A DNA stretch of 64,000 bases from JBBRBB01 sp038206235 (GCA_038206235.1 JBBRBB010000016.1:38609-102608), one strand, 5' to 3'; counted from the first letter of the stretch, positions 1 to 9,476 are shown. Translations and numbers: made by a program. The notes: generated by a model not told the origin, from the letters alone.

Positions 1-64
1 CAGAGATTTTATTTATTTGTTTTTGTAACAAGTATTATTATTGCTAAACTGAAAATTTTTCCTT

Positions 65-2941
65 ATGCGAAAAACATTAATTATTCTTACCGGCATGCTT
101 TTATTTGCAGCTTTATCAATACCGGTATATTCTCAAACGGGCGCCACGGTAACGGGCACTGTAAAAAACAGTAAAAGCGGAGAAAAAATTGCAGCCGTTT
201 CTATAACAGTGAAAGGAGCCGTCACCGGTACTTACACAGACGATAAAGGAAACTTTAAATTATTCAGCATTCAAAAGCCTCCGTTTACAATTGTAGTAAG
301 CTCGGTGGGCTATGCAAACCGCGAAGTAAATATTGAAAGCAGCGGACAAACTGTAAATGTTGAGCTTGAGCCTACGTATGTATTGGGCGAAGATATTGTT
401 GTTGCTGCCTCACGATTACCGGAAAGAATATTAGAATCCCCTGTATCTATTGAACGCATAAGCTCTGCTGCCATACGCAATGCACCTGCGTCAAGTTATT
501 ACGATGTAATTGCAAATGTAAAAGGTGTTGATGTTACAACCGCAAGCCTTACATTTAAAACAATTACCACAAGAGGATTTAATACGAGTGGAAATACCCG
601 CTTTAATCAAATTGTTGATGGTATGGATAACCAGGCTCCGGGATTAAATTTTTCTGTTGGCAGTGTGATAGGATTAACTGAACTTGATGTAGAAAGCATG
701 GAATTACTCGAAGGGGCATCTTCTGCTTTGTACGGACCTGGCGGTATGAATGGAACTCTGCTCATAACCAGCAAAAGCCCTTTCAAATACCAGGGGCTAA
801 GTGTACAGGTAAGAGAGGGAGTAATGCACATTGATGACCCGTTCAGAGATGTATCGCCTTATCATGATCTCACTTTCAGATGGGGACAAAAACTTTCTGA
901 CAAGTTTGCTTTTAAAATTGGTGCACAATATATTCTTGCCAAAGATTGGCTTGCTCGTGATACATCAGATTATTTATCAGCATCCGGCAGTGCAACAGCC
1001 CGTGTTATTCCCGTAGGAACAAGATATACTGACCCCAATTACGATGGTGTAAATGTTTATGGTGATGAAACATCTCTTGATATTAATGACGCTACAACTC
1101 CATTTCTCCTTGGCGCTACAGGCGGTGATCCCACAGCCATCTCTGCGATTACGCCTTTTCTTGCCGGACCACTTCCTGTTTCAAGAACAGGTTATTTAGA
1201 ATCTGATGTAGTGCCTCCAAATACAATAAACTTTAAAGTATCCGGTGGTTTATATTATAAAATAAAGCCCGACCTCGAACTCTCTTTAATTGGATATTAT
1301 GGCACAGGAAACAGCGTATATACAGGCAGTGACCGCTATGCTTTGAAAGATTTAAAAGTGGGGCAGTATAAACTTGAATTGAAGAGTAATAAATGGTTTG
1401 TTCGGGGATATACAACCCAGGAAAATTCCGGCGAATCGTATAATGCAACTGTAACAAGCCAGCTTTTTAATGAAGCATGGAAGCCAAGTTATAATCCTCT
1501 TGATCCGGCAAATAGCTGGTATCCTCAATTTTCAGGAGCGCTTGTAGGAGGCTCTTTAGCAATATATGCTCCAGTGTATGCTGATGTTCTTACTCAAACA
1601 GGAGATCCTGTTCAGGCTAATGCTGCAGCACAAGAAGCCGTTGCAGAAAATGAAACTGCCTTGCTTTACGGCGCAAGAACATTTGCAGACCAGGGCAGAC
1701 CCGCACCAGGCTCTTCTCAGTTCAATCAAATATTTGATGCGGTTCGTCTGAAACCAATACCGTATGGAGGAAAGTTTCTTGATAAAACCGATCTCTATAT
1801 GGCTGAAGGCCAATATAATTTGACTGATGTTTTTAAAATTGGAAATGTAGATAACAGAACCGAATTTTTAATTGGCGCCAATTTTAAAGAGTATGTTTTA
1901 AACTCACAGGGAACTTTATTTGCTGATAGTGCGGGAACAATTGGAATTAGCGAATTTGGAAGTTATCTTCAAGTTTCACAACGCTTATTCAACGATGTTT
2001 TAAAACTAACTGCATCTGGCCGCTACGATAAAAATGAAAATTTTAAAGGCAGGTTTACTCCAAGAGTATCAGCAGTTATAAGTGTGGCAAAAGACCACAA
2101 CATAAGACTATCATATCAAACAGCCTATCGTTTTCCAACAACACAAAACCAATGGATTAATCTGGGCATAGGAGGCGGCGTAACATTAATCGGCGGTTTA
2201 CCTGAACTGAGAGATTTTTATAATTTCGATGGAAACCCTGTTTACACTCAGGCCAGCTTTAATGCATTTGCTGCAACAGGCGACCCAACACAACTTAAAG
2301 TGCAGCAATTCGGAGAGTACAAACCTGAATCGTCTAATTCTTTTGAAATGGGGTATAAAGGTCTCATAAATAATAAACTTTTAATTGATGCGTATGCATA
2401 CTTTGCTAAATATCAAAATTTTCTTGGTCGTATAGTAGTTTTTCAATCTTCAGACGGAACACCTCTCGGACTCGGCGCTCCAAATGTTTTTTCAGTGTCA
2501 GTAAACAGTTCATCCAAAGTATCAACAAACGGATGGGGACTCTCACTTGATTATTTGTTGCCAAATAATTTTTTCATTAATGGTAATGTGTTCTCAGATG
2601 TTATTACGAATGTGCCTTCTGGTTTTATTTCTTATTTCAATACACCTGAATACCGTTTTAATACAGGTTTCGGTAATAACGGGTTGGGTAAAACAAAGCG
2701 GTTTGGATTCAATATTATATATCGCTGGCAGGATGCATTCTTTTATCAGAGTGATTTCAGACAAGGCACCATTCCCTCATTCGGTACACTGGATGCCCAG
2801 GTTAATTATAAATTTTCTAAAGAAAAGATTATGCTTAAGCTCGGCGGCACAAACATCACCAATCATTACTACCGCAATGCATTCGGCAATCCTTATGTAG
2901 GAGCATTGTATTATATAAGTATCGGCTACAACGTGTTTTAA
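65..2941 (+). CDS. TonB-dependent receptor with carboxypeptidase-regulatory-like domain
   Basis: The 958-residue product is an outer-membrane active transporter. It has a clear signal peptide (about residues 1-24, hydrophobic core then YSQ), a beta-sandwich regulatory-like domain (about 28-113, with VTGTV and GNFKL segments), a plug domain (about 118-235, with LYGPGGMNGTLLI) and a long beta-barrel ending in an aromatic-rich strand with terminal Phe. This is the usual Bacteroidota arrangement. No SusD partner lies beside it, so a glycan-uptake role is not supported, and the substrate (siderophore, vitamin or other) cannot be told. A strong hairpin terminator follows directly, so it is probably a single-gene unit. 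Confidence 0.93.
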   Translation: MRKTLIILTGMLLFAALSIPVYSQTGATVTGTVKNSKSGEKIAAVSITVKGAVTGTYTDDKGNFKLFSIQKPPFTIVVSSVGYANREVNIESSGQTVNVELEPTYVLGEDIVVAASRLPERILESPVSIERISSAAIRNAPASSYYDVIANVKGVDVTTASLTFKTITTRGFNTSGNTRFNQIVDGMDNQAPGLNFSVGSVIGLTELDVESMELLEGASSALYGPGGMNGTLLITSKSPFKYQGLSVQVREGVMHIDDPFRDVSPYHDLTFRWGQKLSDKFAFKIGAQYILAKDWLARDTSDYLSASGSATARVIPVGTRYTDPNYDGVNVYGDETSLDINDATTPFLLGATGGDPTAISAITPFLAGPLPVSRTGYLESDVVPPNTINFKVSGGLYYKIKPDLELSLIGYYGTGNSVYTGSDRYALKDLKVGQYKLELKSNKWFVRGYTTQENSGESYNATVTSQLFNEAWKPSYNPLDPANSWYPQFSGALVGGSLAIYAPVYADVLTQTGDPVQANAAAQEAVAENETALLYGARTFADQGRPAPGSSQFNQIFDAVRLKPIPYGGKFLDKTDLYMAEGQYNLTDVFKIGNVDNRTEFLIGANFKEYVLNSQGTLFADSAGTIGISEFGSYLQVSQRLFNDVLKLTASGRYDKNENFKGRFTPRVSAVISVAKDHNIRLSYQTAYRFPTTQNQWINLGIGGGVTLIGGLPELRDFYNFDGNPVYTQASFNAFAATGDPTQLKVQQFGEYKPESSNSFEMGYKGLINNKLLIDAYAYFAKYQNFLGRIVVFQSSDGTPLGLGAPNVFSVSVNSSSKVSTNGWGLSLDYLLPNNFFINGNVFSDVITNVPSGFISYFNTPEYRFNTGFGNNGLGKTKRFGFNIIYRWQDAFFYQSDFRQGTIPSFGTLDAQVNYKFSKEKIMLKLGGTNITNHYYRNAFGNPYVGALYYISIGYNVF

Positions 2942-2968
2942 AATTCATACCAATGAAGAAAAAAGAAG

Positions 2969-2992
2969 CCCTCGTAACGGAGGGTTTTTTTT
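2969..2992 (+). terminator. Rho-independent terminator after the first TonB receptor
   Basis: A 5-bp stem CCCTC/GAGGG (2969-2973 with 2980-2984) and a 6-base loop are followed by eight T residues. It lies 28 bases after the receptor stop codon. Confidence 0.75.
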
Positions 2993-3031
2993 GTTGATAA
3001 TCCAAATTATCGGCCTCTATTATTTCATAAG

Positions 3032-3259
3032 CTATCTAATATATTTTTTCATAACTTCTTTATGCGGTGTTACTCTTCCTGCATTTATATCTTCCATTCC
3101 CCTGTAAAAAGATTCTTCCTGTTCCTTAGTCATATTTGCTAAAGGGTCAAAAGTTTCATCGGCAGCTTCTAATATATGGCAAACTATCTCGAGAGTTTTA
3201 TCATCCGCTTTATCAATATATTTCTTCACTTCTTTTCGTAAGACATCTGTTTCACTCAT
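3032..3259 (-). CDS. Small antitoxin-like protein, orphan
   Basis: This 75-residue acidic/basic helical protein has the ending typical of small Bacteroidota antitoxin-type proteins (RGMEDINAGRVTPHKEVMKKY), where such genes usually precede a RelE/ParE-type toxin. The recognition is by sequence memory, not by a search. No toxin gene follows downstream on the minus strand, because the TonB receptor terminator is reached immediately. It may therefore be a solitary antitoxin or a remnant of a lost pair. The start ATG is the only reasonable one. Confidence 0.65.
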   Translation of the reverse strand: MSETDVLRKEVKKYIDKADDKTLEIVCHILEAADETFDPLANMTKEQEESFYRGMEDINAGRVTPHKEVMKKYIR

Positions 3260-3317
3260 AAAAAATTTTTTTCAAATTTAATGCTAATTTTTTTTTGACT
3301 GGAATTGAAATTTCTTT

Positions 3318-3341
3318 ATCAGCACATCAGCACATCAGCAC
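3318..3341. repeat. Short 8-bp tandem repeat (ATCAGCAC x3)
   Basis: Three exact copies of ATCAGCAC lie between the small antitoxin-like gene and the pdhB promoter. It is an 8-bp unit, unlike the 7-bp arrays elsewhere in the window. Confidence 0.7.
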
Positions 3342-3397
3342 AACTTGTCCCGCCAAATGCGTGGATTAGCAAATTAGCTCATTATCTCATTAACCCA

Positions 3398-3405
3398 TAT
3401 TTTTG
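3398..3405 (+). promoter_or_regulatory. Bacteroidota -7 box of pdhB
   Basis: TATTTTTG matches the TAnnTTTG consensus of the Bacteroidota housekeeping sigma factor. It is 23 bases before the pdhB ATG, giving a short leader. I see no convincing -33 TTTG box. Confidence 0.5.
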
Positions 3406-3428
3406 CGCCTCTATAAATTTAGCTTATT

Positions 3429-4418
3429 ATGCCCCGACAAATTGCAATTCGTGAAGCTTTGCGTGAAGCCATGAGTGAAGAGATGAGAAGAGACGACCGC
3501 GTTTTTCTTATGGGTGAAGAAGTTGCAGAATATAACGGCGCTTATAAAGTAAGCCAGGGCATGCTCGCAGAATTTGGCCCTAAGCGTGTGATTGATACTC
3601 CAATTTCTGAACTCGGATTTACAGCAGTTGGTGTTGGCGCTGCACAAAATGGTTTGCGCCCCATCGTGGAATTTATGACATGGAATTTTGCTGTGCTTGC
3701 AATGGACCAAATCTTAAACACCGCATCCAAAATGCTGGCGATGAGTGGTGGTCAAATTACTTGTCCAATTGTTTTCCGCGGACCTAATGGAAGTGCAGGA
3801 CAGTTAGGCGCTCAGCACTCTACCGCTTTTGAAAGTTTCTATGCAAATATTCCTGGTTTAAAAGTAGTTTCTACATCAAACGGATACGATGCGAAAGGTT
3901 TATTGAAGCAGGCAATCCGCTACGAAGAAGACCCTGTAATATTTATGGAAAGCGAAGTAACGTATGGAGAAAAAGGCGATGTACCTCAGGAAGAATATTA
4001 TATTCCGCTTGGAAAGGCTGATATAAAAAAACAGGGCAGAGATGTAACCATTGTTTCTTTCAACAAGATAATGAAAGTTGCTTTGGCTGCTGCAGCAGAA
4101 CTTGAAAAAGAAGAAATAAGCGCAGAGGTTATTGACTTGCGAACCATTCGCCCTCTTGACTGGCAAACTATTTTGGAGAGCGTTAAAAAAACAAATCGTT
4201 TGGTTATTGTGGAGGAGCAATGGCCCATGTGCTCGGTGTCATCAGAGATTGCGTATCGTATTCAGAAAGAAGGTTTCGATTATCTTGATGCACCCATTCG
4301 CAGAATAACAAGTGTAGATGCACCTATGCACTATGCGCCCACACTTGTAGAAGCTTATCTGCCAAACGTTGAACGCACAGTGAAGCTTGTAAAGGAAGTG
4401 ATGTATATGGAAAAATAA
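3429..4418 (+). CDS. pdhB: Pyruvate dehydrogenase E1 component, beta subunit
   Basis: The 329-residue product is the beta subunit of a thiamine-diphosphate 2-oxoacid dehydrogenase E1, which decarboxylates pyruvate and passes the acetyl group to E2 lipoamide. It is full length for the family (about 325-330) and shows the signature segments MGEEVAEYNGAYKVSQG near residue 28, DTPISELGFTAVGVGAA near 56, RGPNG..GAQHS near 118-130 and, near the C-terminus, VIVEEQWPMCSVSSEIA. The E1 alpha, E2 and E3 genes are not neighbours, as is common in this phylum. The substrate could be another 2-oxoacid, but the pyruvate type fits best. Confidence 0.93.
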   Translation: MPRQIAIREALREAMSEEMRRDDRVFLMGEEVAEYNGAYKVSQGMLAEFGPKRVIDTPISELGFTAVGVGAAQNGLRPIVEFMTWNFAVLAMDQILNTASKMLAMSGGQITCPIVFRGPNGSAGQLGAQHSTAFESFYANIPGLKVVSTSNGYDAKGLLKQAIRYEEDPVIFMESEVTYGEKGDVPQEEYYIPLGKADIKKQGRDVTIVSFNKIMKVALAAAAELEKEEISAEVIDLRTIRPLDWQTILESVKKTNRLVIVEEQWPMCSVSSEIAYRIQKEGFDYLDAPIRRITSVDAPMHYAPTLVEAYLPNVERTVKLVKEVMYMEK

Positions 4419-4436
4419 AAGGGTTAATCTTTGAGC

Positions 4437-4463
4437 GGTCAGACGGCTTGCAGCCGTCAGACT
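4437..4463. repeat. Hairpin repeat, GTCAGACGGCT family, copy 1
   Basis: GACGGCT and AGCCGTC form a stem around a 3-base loop, and GTCAGAC occurs at both edges. It lies 19 bases after the pdhB stop. A near-identical copy is at 13297-13323. It may act as a transcription-end hairpin or be a small dispersed repeat. Confidence 0.7.
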
Positions 4464-4511
4464 GATACATCATCTACAAATATTTTTTTTTAACCAAACT
4501 GTATTGCTACT

Positions 4512-6713
4512 ATGACACTTTCGTTGCAGCCTGTTCCGAACTTGTTTCGGGTTCACATTTATATCGCTAAGGCGCGGACTCTTGTATTGTTGAAATGTGG
4601 TTCAGTAAAATTAAAATTCGCTTCACCATTTATTTTGTCCCATATTTCATTACTCATTTTTTTTACTTTCTTCATTCATCATAGCTCCTTTGCGCAGCAA
4701 TTTGATTCATCTAAAATATTTAATGACACGGCATCAATTCAAAACGTTACTGTTACTGCATTCGCAGCTTCAGCAAAATGGAAAGATGTTCCTGCTGCTA
4801 TTGCTGTTATCAATAAAAAAGATTTAGAAAGGTTTGATAATACTTCTCTTGTTCCGGTTTTAAATACAGTTGCAGGCGTGCGTATGGAAGAAAGAAGCCC
4901 GGGCAGTTATCGCTTATCTATCCGTGGTAGTTTATTGCGTTCTCCATTCGGTGTGCGTAATATAAAAGTGTACTGGAACGATATTCCTTTTACTGATGCA
5001 GGCGGCAACACATATCTCAATCTTATTGACATCAATCAACTGCAATCTATCGAAATCACCAAAGGACCTGCAAGCAGCTTGTACGGAGCAAACACAGGAG
5101 GAGCATTATTTATTCACATATCTCAAAATAATTTACTTACTGCTCAAAATAATTTTAATGTTGGCTTATCAGCAGGCTCTTATGGTTTGTTTAATGAGCA
5201 AACAGAATGGAATTACAAGCAAAAAAATTTTCACTCAAATCTTTCACAAAGCCATATACAAAGTGATGGATACCGGCAGCAGAGCGCTTTGCGGCGTGAT
5301 GCAATTAAATGGAATACTGATTTTAAATTAAATGATAAAGAAAATTTATCTACAATATTCTTTTATACTGACCTGCATTATGAAACACCGGGAGCCATAA
5401 CACAGTCGCAAATGGATTCACTGCCAACACTTGCACGTCAGCCAACGGCAACACTTCCGGGTTCAGTTGTGCAACATGCAGGCGTGTATAATAAAACTGT
5501 ATTTGGTGGAATTACACTTAAATCAGAATTCAATTCACATTTTAATAATACAACATCTGTTTTGCTCAATCATACAGATTTTAAAAATCCATTCATCACC
5601 AATTACGAAAAACGAAATGAATTGAATTATGGAGCAAGAGCAGTTTTTGATTATCACACAGAAAAAAATAATTCATCCTTTCATTGGTTAAATGGAATTG
5701 AGTGGCTGCAAAATCATTCACACATCAATAATTATGATAACAATGGTGGAACGGCAGGTGATATTCAGTACAAAGATGAATTGTACGCAACTCAATATTT
5801 CTTTTTTACGCAAGCCATCCTTTCATTACATAATAAATTTATTATTCAAACAGGCCTTAGTGCAAATCAACAACGCTTAAAATATGTGCGTTTATCAGAT
5901 AGCGTTTACACAAACGAGCAGCATCAAAACACAAACATATTTTTAGCGCCAAGGCTAAGTCTTTTATATAAGATAGCTAATAATGTATCGCTCTATGCAA
6001 TTGCAGCAAGAGGATTTTCACCGCCAACACTTGCAGAAGTAAGACCATCAACAAACAGCTTCTATGATTTGCAACCCGAATATGGCTGGAACTTTGAAGC
6101 CGGCGTAAAAGGCTTCATTCTAAAATCCAAGTTTGAGTTTGATGTAAGCGCTTACTCATTTCATTTAAAAAATGCTATTGTAAGAAGAACAGACAGCACC
6201 GGCGCAGAATATTTTACCAATTCAGGCGGCACAAAACAAAATGGAGTTGAGGCATGGCTGAAAGCAACCATCATCACTAATAGCAACGGTTTTATTCATA
6301 CGTTAAGCATCGCAAACAGCTTTGCTTATCAGCCTTATAAATTCAATGCATATATTGTTGGCGATAAAAATTTTTCAGGCAACCGTGTTACAGGTGTTCC
6401 CCAAATTATTAATGTGTCTCAGCTTAATGTAAATACAAACTTGAATATCTACTGCAACATAACACTCAACTGTACATCTTCAATTCCATTAACCGATGCG
6501 AATGATATAGTTGCAAACGATTATCAGTTGCTGCAAATAAAATTGGGTTATGCAAAGCAGTATAAAAAAATAGGCATTGATGTATTTGCATTTCTTGATA
6601 ATGCACTAAATCAATTGTACAGCTTAGGTAACGACATTAACTCATTCGGCGGAAGGTATTTCAATCCTGCACCAGCAGGAAATTTCCAGGCAGGCATAAA
6701 GATTAATTTCTGA
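4512..6713 (+). CDS. TonB-dependent receptor, without N-terminal regulatory domain
   Basis: This outer-membrane receptor is up to 733 residues long. A hydrophobic signal segment ends near residue 62 (HHSSFAQ) and is followed by a plug domain (about 75-195, with RLSIRGSLLRSPFGVRNIKVYWNDIPFTD cut short here, and GPASSLYGANTGG) and a barrel ending in INF. The first 30 residues look unlike a signal peptide, so the true start may be one of the TTG codons at 4587 or 4590. The plug resembles siderophore or cobalamin receptors more than SusC proteins. The substrate is unknown. A heptamer array begins four bases after the stop codon. Confidence 0.9.
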   Translation: MTLSLQPVPNLFRVHIYIAKARTLVLLKCGSVKLKFASPFILSHISLLIFFTFFIHHSSFAQQFDSSKIFNDTASIQNVTVTAFAASAKWKDVPAAIAVINKKDLERFDNTSLVPVLNTVAGVRMEERSPGSYRLSIRGSLLRSPFGVRNIKVYWNDIPFTDAGGNTYLNLIDINQLQSIEITKGPASSLYGANTGGALFIHISQNNLLTAQNNFNVGLSAGSYGLFNEQTEWNYKQKNFHSNLSQSHIQSDGYRQQSALRRDAIKWNTDFKLNDKENLSTIFFYTDLHYETPGAITQSQMDSLPTLARQPTATLPGSVVQHAGVYNKTVFGGITLKSEFNSHFNNTTSVLLNHTDFKNPFITNYEKRNELNYGARAVFDYHTEKNNSSFHWLNGIEWLQNHSHINNYDNNGGTAGDIQYKDELYATQYFFFTQAILSLHNKFIIQTGLSANQQRLKYVRLSDSVYTNEQHQNTNIFLAPRLSLLYKIANNVSLYAIAARGFSPPTLAEVRPSTNSFYDLQPEYGWNFEAGVKGFILKSKFEFDVSAYSFHLKNAIVRRTDSTGAEYFTNSGGTKQNGVEAWLKATIITNSNGFIHTLSIANSFAYQPYKFNAYIVGDKNFSGNRVTGVPQIINVSQLNVNTNLNIYCNITLNCTSSIPLTDANDIVANDYQLLQIKLGYAKQYKKIGIDVFAFLDNALNQLYSLGNDINSFGGRYFNPAPAGNFQAGIKINF

Positions 6714-6716
6714 AAT

Positions 6717-6772
6717 CCCAATACCCAATACCCAATACCTAATACCTAATTCCCAATTCCCAATTCCCAATT
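6717..6772. repeat. Heptamer array, CCCAATA/CCCAATT x8
   Basis: Eight contiguous 7-bp units (three CCCAATA, CCTAATA, CCTAATT, three CCCAATT) fill the whole gap between the receptor stop codon and the -7 promoter box of the next gene. Confidence 0.95.
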
Positions 6773-6779
6773 ACCTTTG
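6772..6779 (+). promoter_or_regulatory. Bacteroidota -7 box of the NtrC-like gene
   Basis: TACCTTTG fits TAnnTTTG and is fused to the end of the heptamer array. The ATG at 6786 is only 6 bases further on, so the transcript would be leaderless. The -33 region is made entirely of heptamers. Confidence 0.55.
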
Positions 6780-6785
6780 CCCGCT

Positions 6786-7946
6786 ATGCCAGATATTCTT
6801 ATAATTGATGATGAAAAATCTATCCGCAAAACGCTCAGCGAAATCTTATCTTATGAAGGCTTCAAAGTTCACGAAGCTGCGGATGGCGAAGAAGGATGGA
6901 AATTTTTTTCTCAAAAAAATTATGATGTTGTTTTGTGCGATATAAAAATGCCAAAGATGGATGGCATTGAATTCTTATCAAAAGCAACGGAAAACAATCC
7001 TGATATTCCTGTTATCATGATTAGTGGTCATGGCACCATTGAAACCGCTGTAGATGCTGTAAAAAAAGGAGCTTACGATTATGTTGCAAAGCCACCTGAC
7101 CTCAATCGCTTGCTGATAACAATTCGCAATGCGCTTGATAAAAATTCTCTCAGCAAGGAAACAAAAGTATTAAAGCGCAAAGTGAATCGTGTGCAGGAGA
7201 TGACGGGTGAGGGCGAAGCTATCAAACGAATTCAGCAAACCATTGAAAAGGTTGCGCCTACTGATGCACGGGTTTTAATCACCGGTGAAAATGGTGTAGG
7301 CAAGGAACTTGTTGCAAGATGGATTCATGAAAAAAGTAATCGTGCAGAAAACCTGCTTGTGGAAGTAAACTGTGCGGCAATTCCTGCAGAGCTTATTGAG
7401 AGCGAATTATTCGGTCATGAAAAAGGTTCTTTTACTTCAGCCATAAAACAGCGCATTGGAAAATTTGAACAGGCCCATGGCGGTACGCTTTTTCTTGATG
7501 AGGTAGGCGATATGAGTTTGAGTGCGCAGGCAAAAGTGTTGCGTGCTTTGCAGGAAGGCAGAATAACAAGAGTAGGAGGCGATAAAGAAATTTCTGTTGA
7601 CGTAAGAGTTGTTGCGGCAACCAATAAAGACCTTTTAAAAGAAGTGGAAGAAAAAAATTTCAGGTTAGACTTGTATCACCGTCTCAGCGTGATATTGATT
7701 AATGTGCCCTCATTAAATGATAGGAAAGAAGATATTCCGCTCCTGGTAAATAGATTTTTAGAAGATATTGCACAGGAATATGGTCAGGCAAAAAAAGTGA
7801 TTGATAAAAAAGCTATCGAGGCATTGCAGAAACATAACTGGACGGGCAATATCCGTGAGTTGCGCAATGTAGTAGAAAGGCTTGTAATACTTTCCGGCAA
7901 AACCATTACAGCAGAGGATGTAGTAAATTATGTGTTGCCTAAATAA
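6786..7946 (+). CDS. NtrC-type response regulator, receiver plus AAA+ domain, no DNA-binding domain
   Basis: The start at ATG 6786 gives 386 residues; a TTG at 6777 lies inside the promoter box and is unlikely. Residues 1-120 are a receiver domain with the acidic pair (IDDE), phospho-acceptor Asp in LCDIKMP and the conserved Lys in YVAKPP. Residues 140-370 are a sigma-54 AAA+ domain with Walker A GENGVGKE and Walker B GGTLFLDEVGDM. The sigma-54 contact loop reads GSFTSA rather than GAFTGA. The protein stops after the AAA+ lid (TAEDVVNYVLPK) with no Fis-type helix-turn-helix. It may work from solution or not through promoter DNA binding. No sensor kinase is adjacent. Confidence 0.9.
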   Translation: MPDILIIDDEKSIRKTLSEILSYEGFKVHEAADGEEGWKFFSQKNYDVVLCDIKMPKMDGIEFLSKATENNPDIPVIMISGHGTIETAVDAVKKGAYDYVAKPPDLNRLLITIRNALDKNSLSKETKVLKRKVNRVQEMTGEGEAIKRIQQTIEKVAPTDARVLITGENGVGKELVARWIHEKSNRAENLLVEVNCAAIPAELIESELFGHEKGSFTSAIKQRIGKFEQAHGGTLFLDEVGDMSLSAQAKVLRALQEGRITRVGGDKEISVDVRVVAATNKDLLKEVEEKNFRLDLYHRLSVILINVPSLNDRKEDIPLLVNRFLEDIAQEYGQAKKVIDKKAIEALQKHNWTGNIRELRNVVERLVILSGKTITAEDVVNYVLPK

Positions 7947-7948
7947 GC

Positions 7949-7978
7949 ACATGGTCTGACCGTCCCGGGGGTCTGACC
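7949..7978. repeat. Hairpin repeat, GGTCTGACC family, copy 1
   Basis: GGTCTGACC and GGGTCTGACC surround a GTCCC/GGGG core directly after the stop codon of the NtrC-like gene. The same element, reverse-complemented, lies against the metK stop codon at 51049-51080. Confidence 0.7.
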
Positions 7979-8018
7979 TGAGAAGTACATATTTAATTGC
8001 CAGTGACCAATTCTTTTC

Positions 8019-8921
8019 ATGAATAAAAATAAAAATACTGTATTCATTATTTTCGGTCCCACGGCATCCGGCAAAACAGCTTTGAGCTTACAGTTGGCAA
8101 AGCATTATCAAACCTCAATTATTTCCGCAGATTCACGGCAGTGCTACAAAGAATTAAATATTGGCGTTGCAAAACCAACTGCTGAAGAATTAAATTCAGT
8201 GCATCATTATTTTATCAACACACATTCCATTACACAAAATATAACTGCGCAAACATTTGAAGAATACGCATTGCAGGCTGCCGAGGAAATTTTTAAAACC
8301 AATCCTGTTGCTGTTATGTGTGGCGGCAGTGGTTTATATATCAAAGCTTTTTGTGAAGGGTTTGATGAAATACCACAAGTGGCCAAAAACATCAGGCAAA
8401 AAATTATTTCTTGTTATAAGGAGTATGGTTTAGCATGGCTTCAGAAAGAAGTAAAAGAAAAAGATTTCGAATTCTGGCAACAAGCCGAGCAACAAAATCC
8501 GCAACGCTTAGTACGGGCACTGGAAGTTTTAAACACCACAGGCAAATCAATCTCATCATTCAGAAAAAAAGAAAAAAAGAAAAGACCATTCGATATTATT
8601 AAGATTGGTTTGAGCTTACCCAAAGAACAATTGCACATAAACATTGATAAAAGAGTTGATGAAATGATTAAAAATGGATTGATTGAAGAAGTAAAATCAT
8701 TACTCTCTTATCGTAGCCTCAATGCACTGCAAACAGTGGGTTATAAAGAAATCTTCGATTATCTTGATGGAAAACTCTCTTTGCCTGAAGCCATCTCACA
8801 AATAAAAATCAATACAAAGCAATATGCCAAGCGGCAATTAACATGGTTTAGGAAAGATAAGCAAGTGCAATGGGTTCAACCGCCTTTTAATTATGTTATT
8901 GCAAGTTTACTAAAAGTCTGA
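8019..8921 (+). CDS. miaA: tRNA dimethylallyltransferase
   Basis: The 300-residue enzyme transfers the dimethylallyl group from DMAPP to N6 of A37 in tRNAs reading UNN codons, the step before MiaB. A P-loop GPTASGKT is at residues 13-20, with SADSRQCYKELNIG at about 36-50, GGSGLY near 106, and NPQRLVRALEV near 160. Length and motifs are normal. miaB, which acts next in the same modification, is on the minus strand at 47733-49151. Confidence 0.95.
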   Translation: MNKNKNTVFIIFGPTASGKTALSLQLAKHYQTSIISADSRQCYKELNIGVAKPTAEELNSVHHYFINTHSITQNITAQTFEEYALQAAEEIFKTNPVAVMCGGSGLYIKAFCEGFDEIPQVAKNIRQKIISCYKEYGLAWLQKEVKEKDFEFWQQAEQQNPQRLVRALEVLNTTGKSISSFRKKEKKKRPFDIIKIGLSLPKEQLHINIDKRVDEMIKNGLIEEVKSLLSYRSLNALQTVGYKEIFDYLDGKLSLPEAISQIKINTKQYAKRQLTWFRKDKQVQWVQPPFNYVIASLLKV

Positions 8922-9043
8922 CTTAATTTTCTGCTTATTTTCTTTAATGCGCAAACTCCATAAGTAATCAGTAATCAATAACTTTTTGCGCTCTAATTTA
9001 GCATGGGGCAGACAGAAAATTGAGAGTGAAATTTATTCCACAT

Positions 9044-9373
9044 CTATTTTAAATCTCTTAGTTGTCTATGAATACCTTTATTCCATATTCCAACTTGAGT
9101 GCCTTTCCAATAAACCGGACCGTCATACTGAAAATTAGGTCCTAAATATTCATACGACCCATCTGATATCGACTTGAATAAATGAAAATCGAATTTAATT
9201 CCTTTATTGGTTCTATTATAGCAGTAGTCCGCAGGTAATATGCTGCCCCGATTAGTCCCCGGATATTTATTTAAAACCATATCTACAATTTCATGAGGTC
9301 GAAATTGCTTGCCTTCTTTCCCCTTGAAGGTTGATAGAACCTTCTGTTTAATTGTTATGTCAAAAGATGGCAT
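9044..9373 (-). CDS. Conserved-looking hypothetical protein, 109 residues
   Basis: I cannot assign a family. The protein begins with a short region (FDITIKQKVLSTF) that could pack as a helical, winged-helix-like unit and continues with a block rich in Tyr, Asn and Gly (PGTNRGSILPADYCYNRTN, SYEYLGPNFQYDGPVYW). I recall this motif combination from small domains of unknown function, sometimes fused to nuclease or restriction-type proteins, but that link is weak. It stands alone between miaA and the convergent end of the PLP enzyme. There is no signal peptide or membrane segment. Confidence 0.6.
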   Translation of the reverse strand: MPSFDITIKQKVLSTFKGKEGKQFRPHEIVDMVLNKYPGTNRGSILPADYCYNRTNKGIKFDFHLFKSISDGSYEYLGPNFQYDGPVYWKGTQVGIWNKGIHRQLRDLK

Positions 9374-9476
9374 TGATTGTTTTATTTTAAAAATTTATAA
9401 TTATGACAATTTTACTGCGAGTACACTTGAGGCCTTACTTAAATAAATAAAGACTAATAAGCAAGGCGTAACGTAA

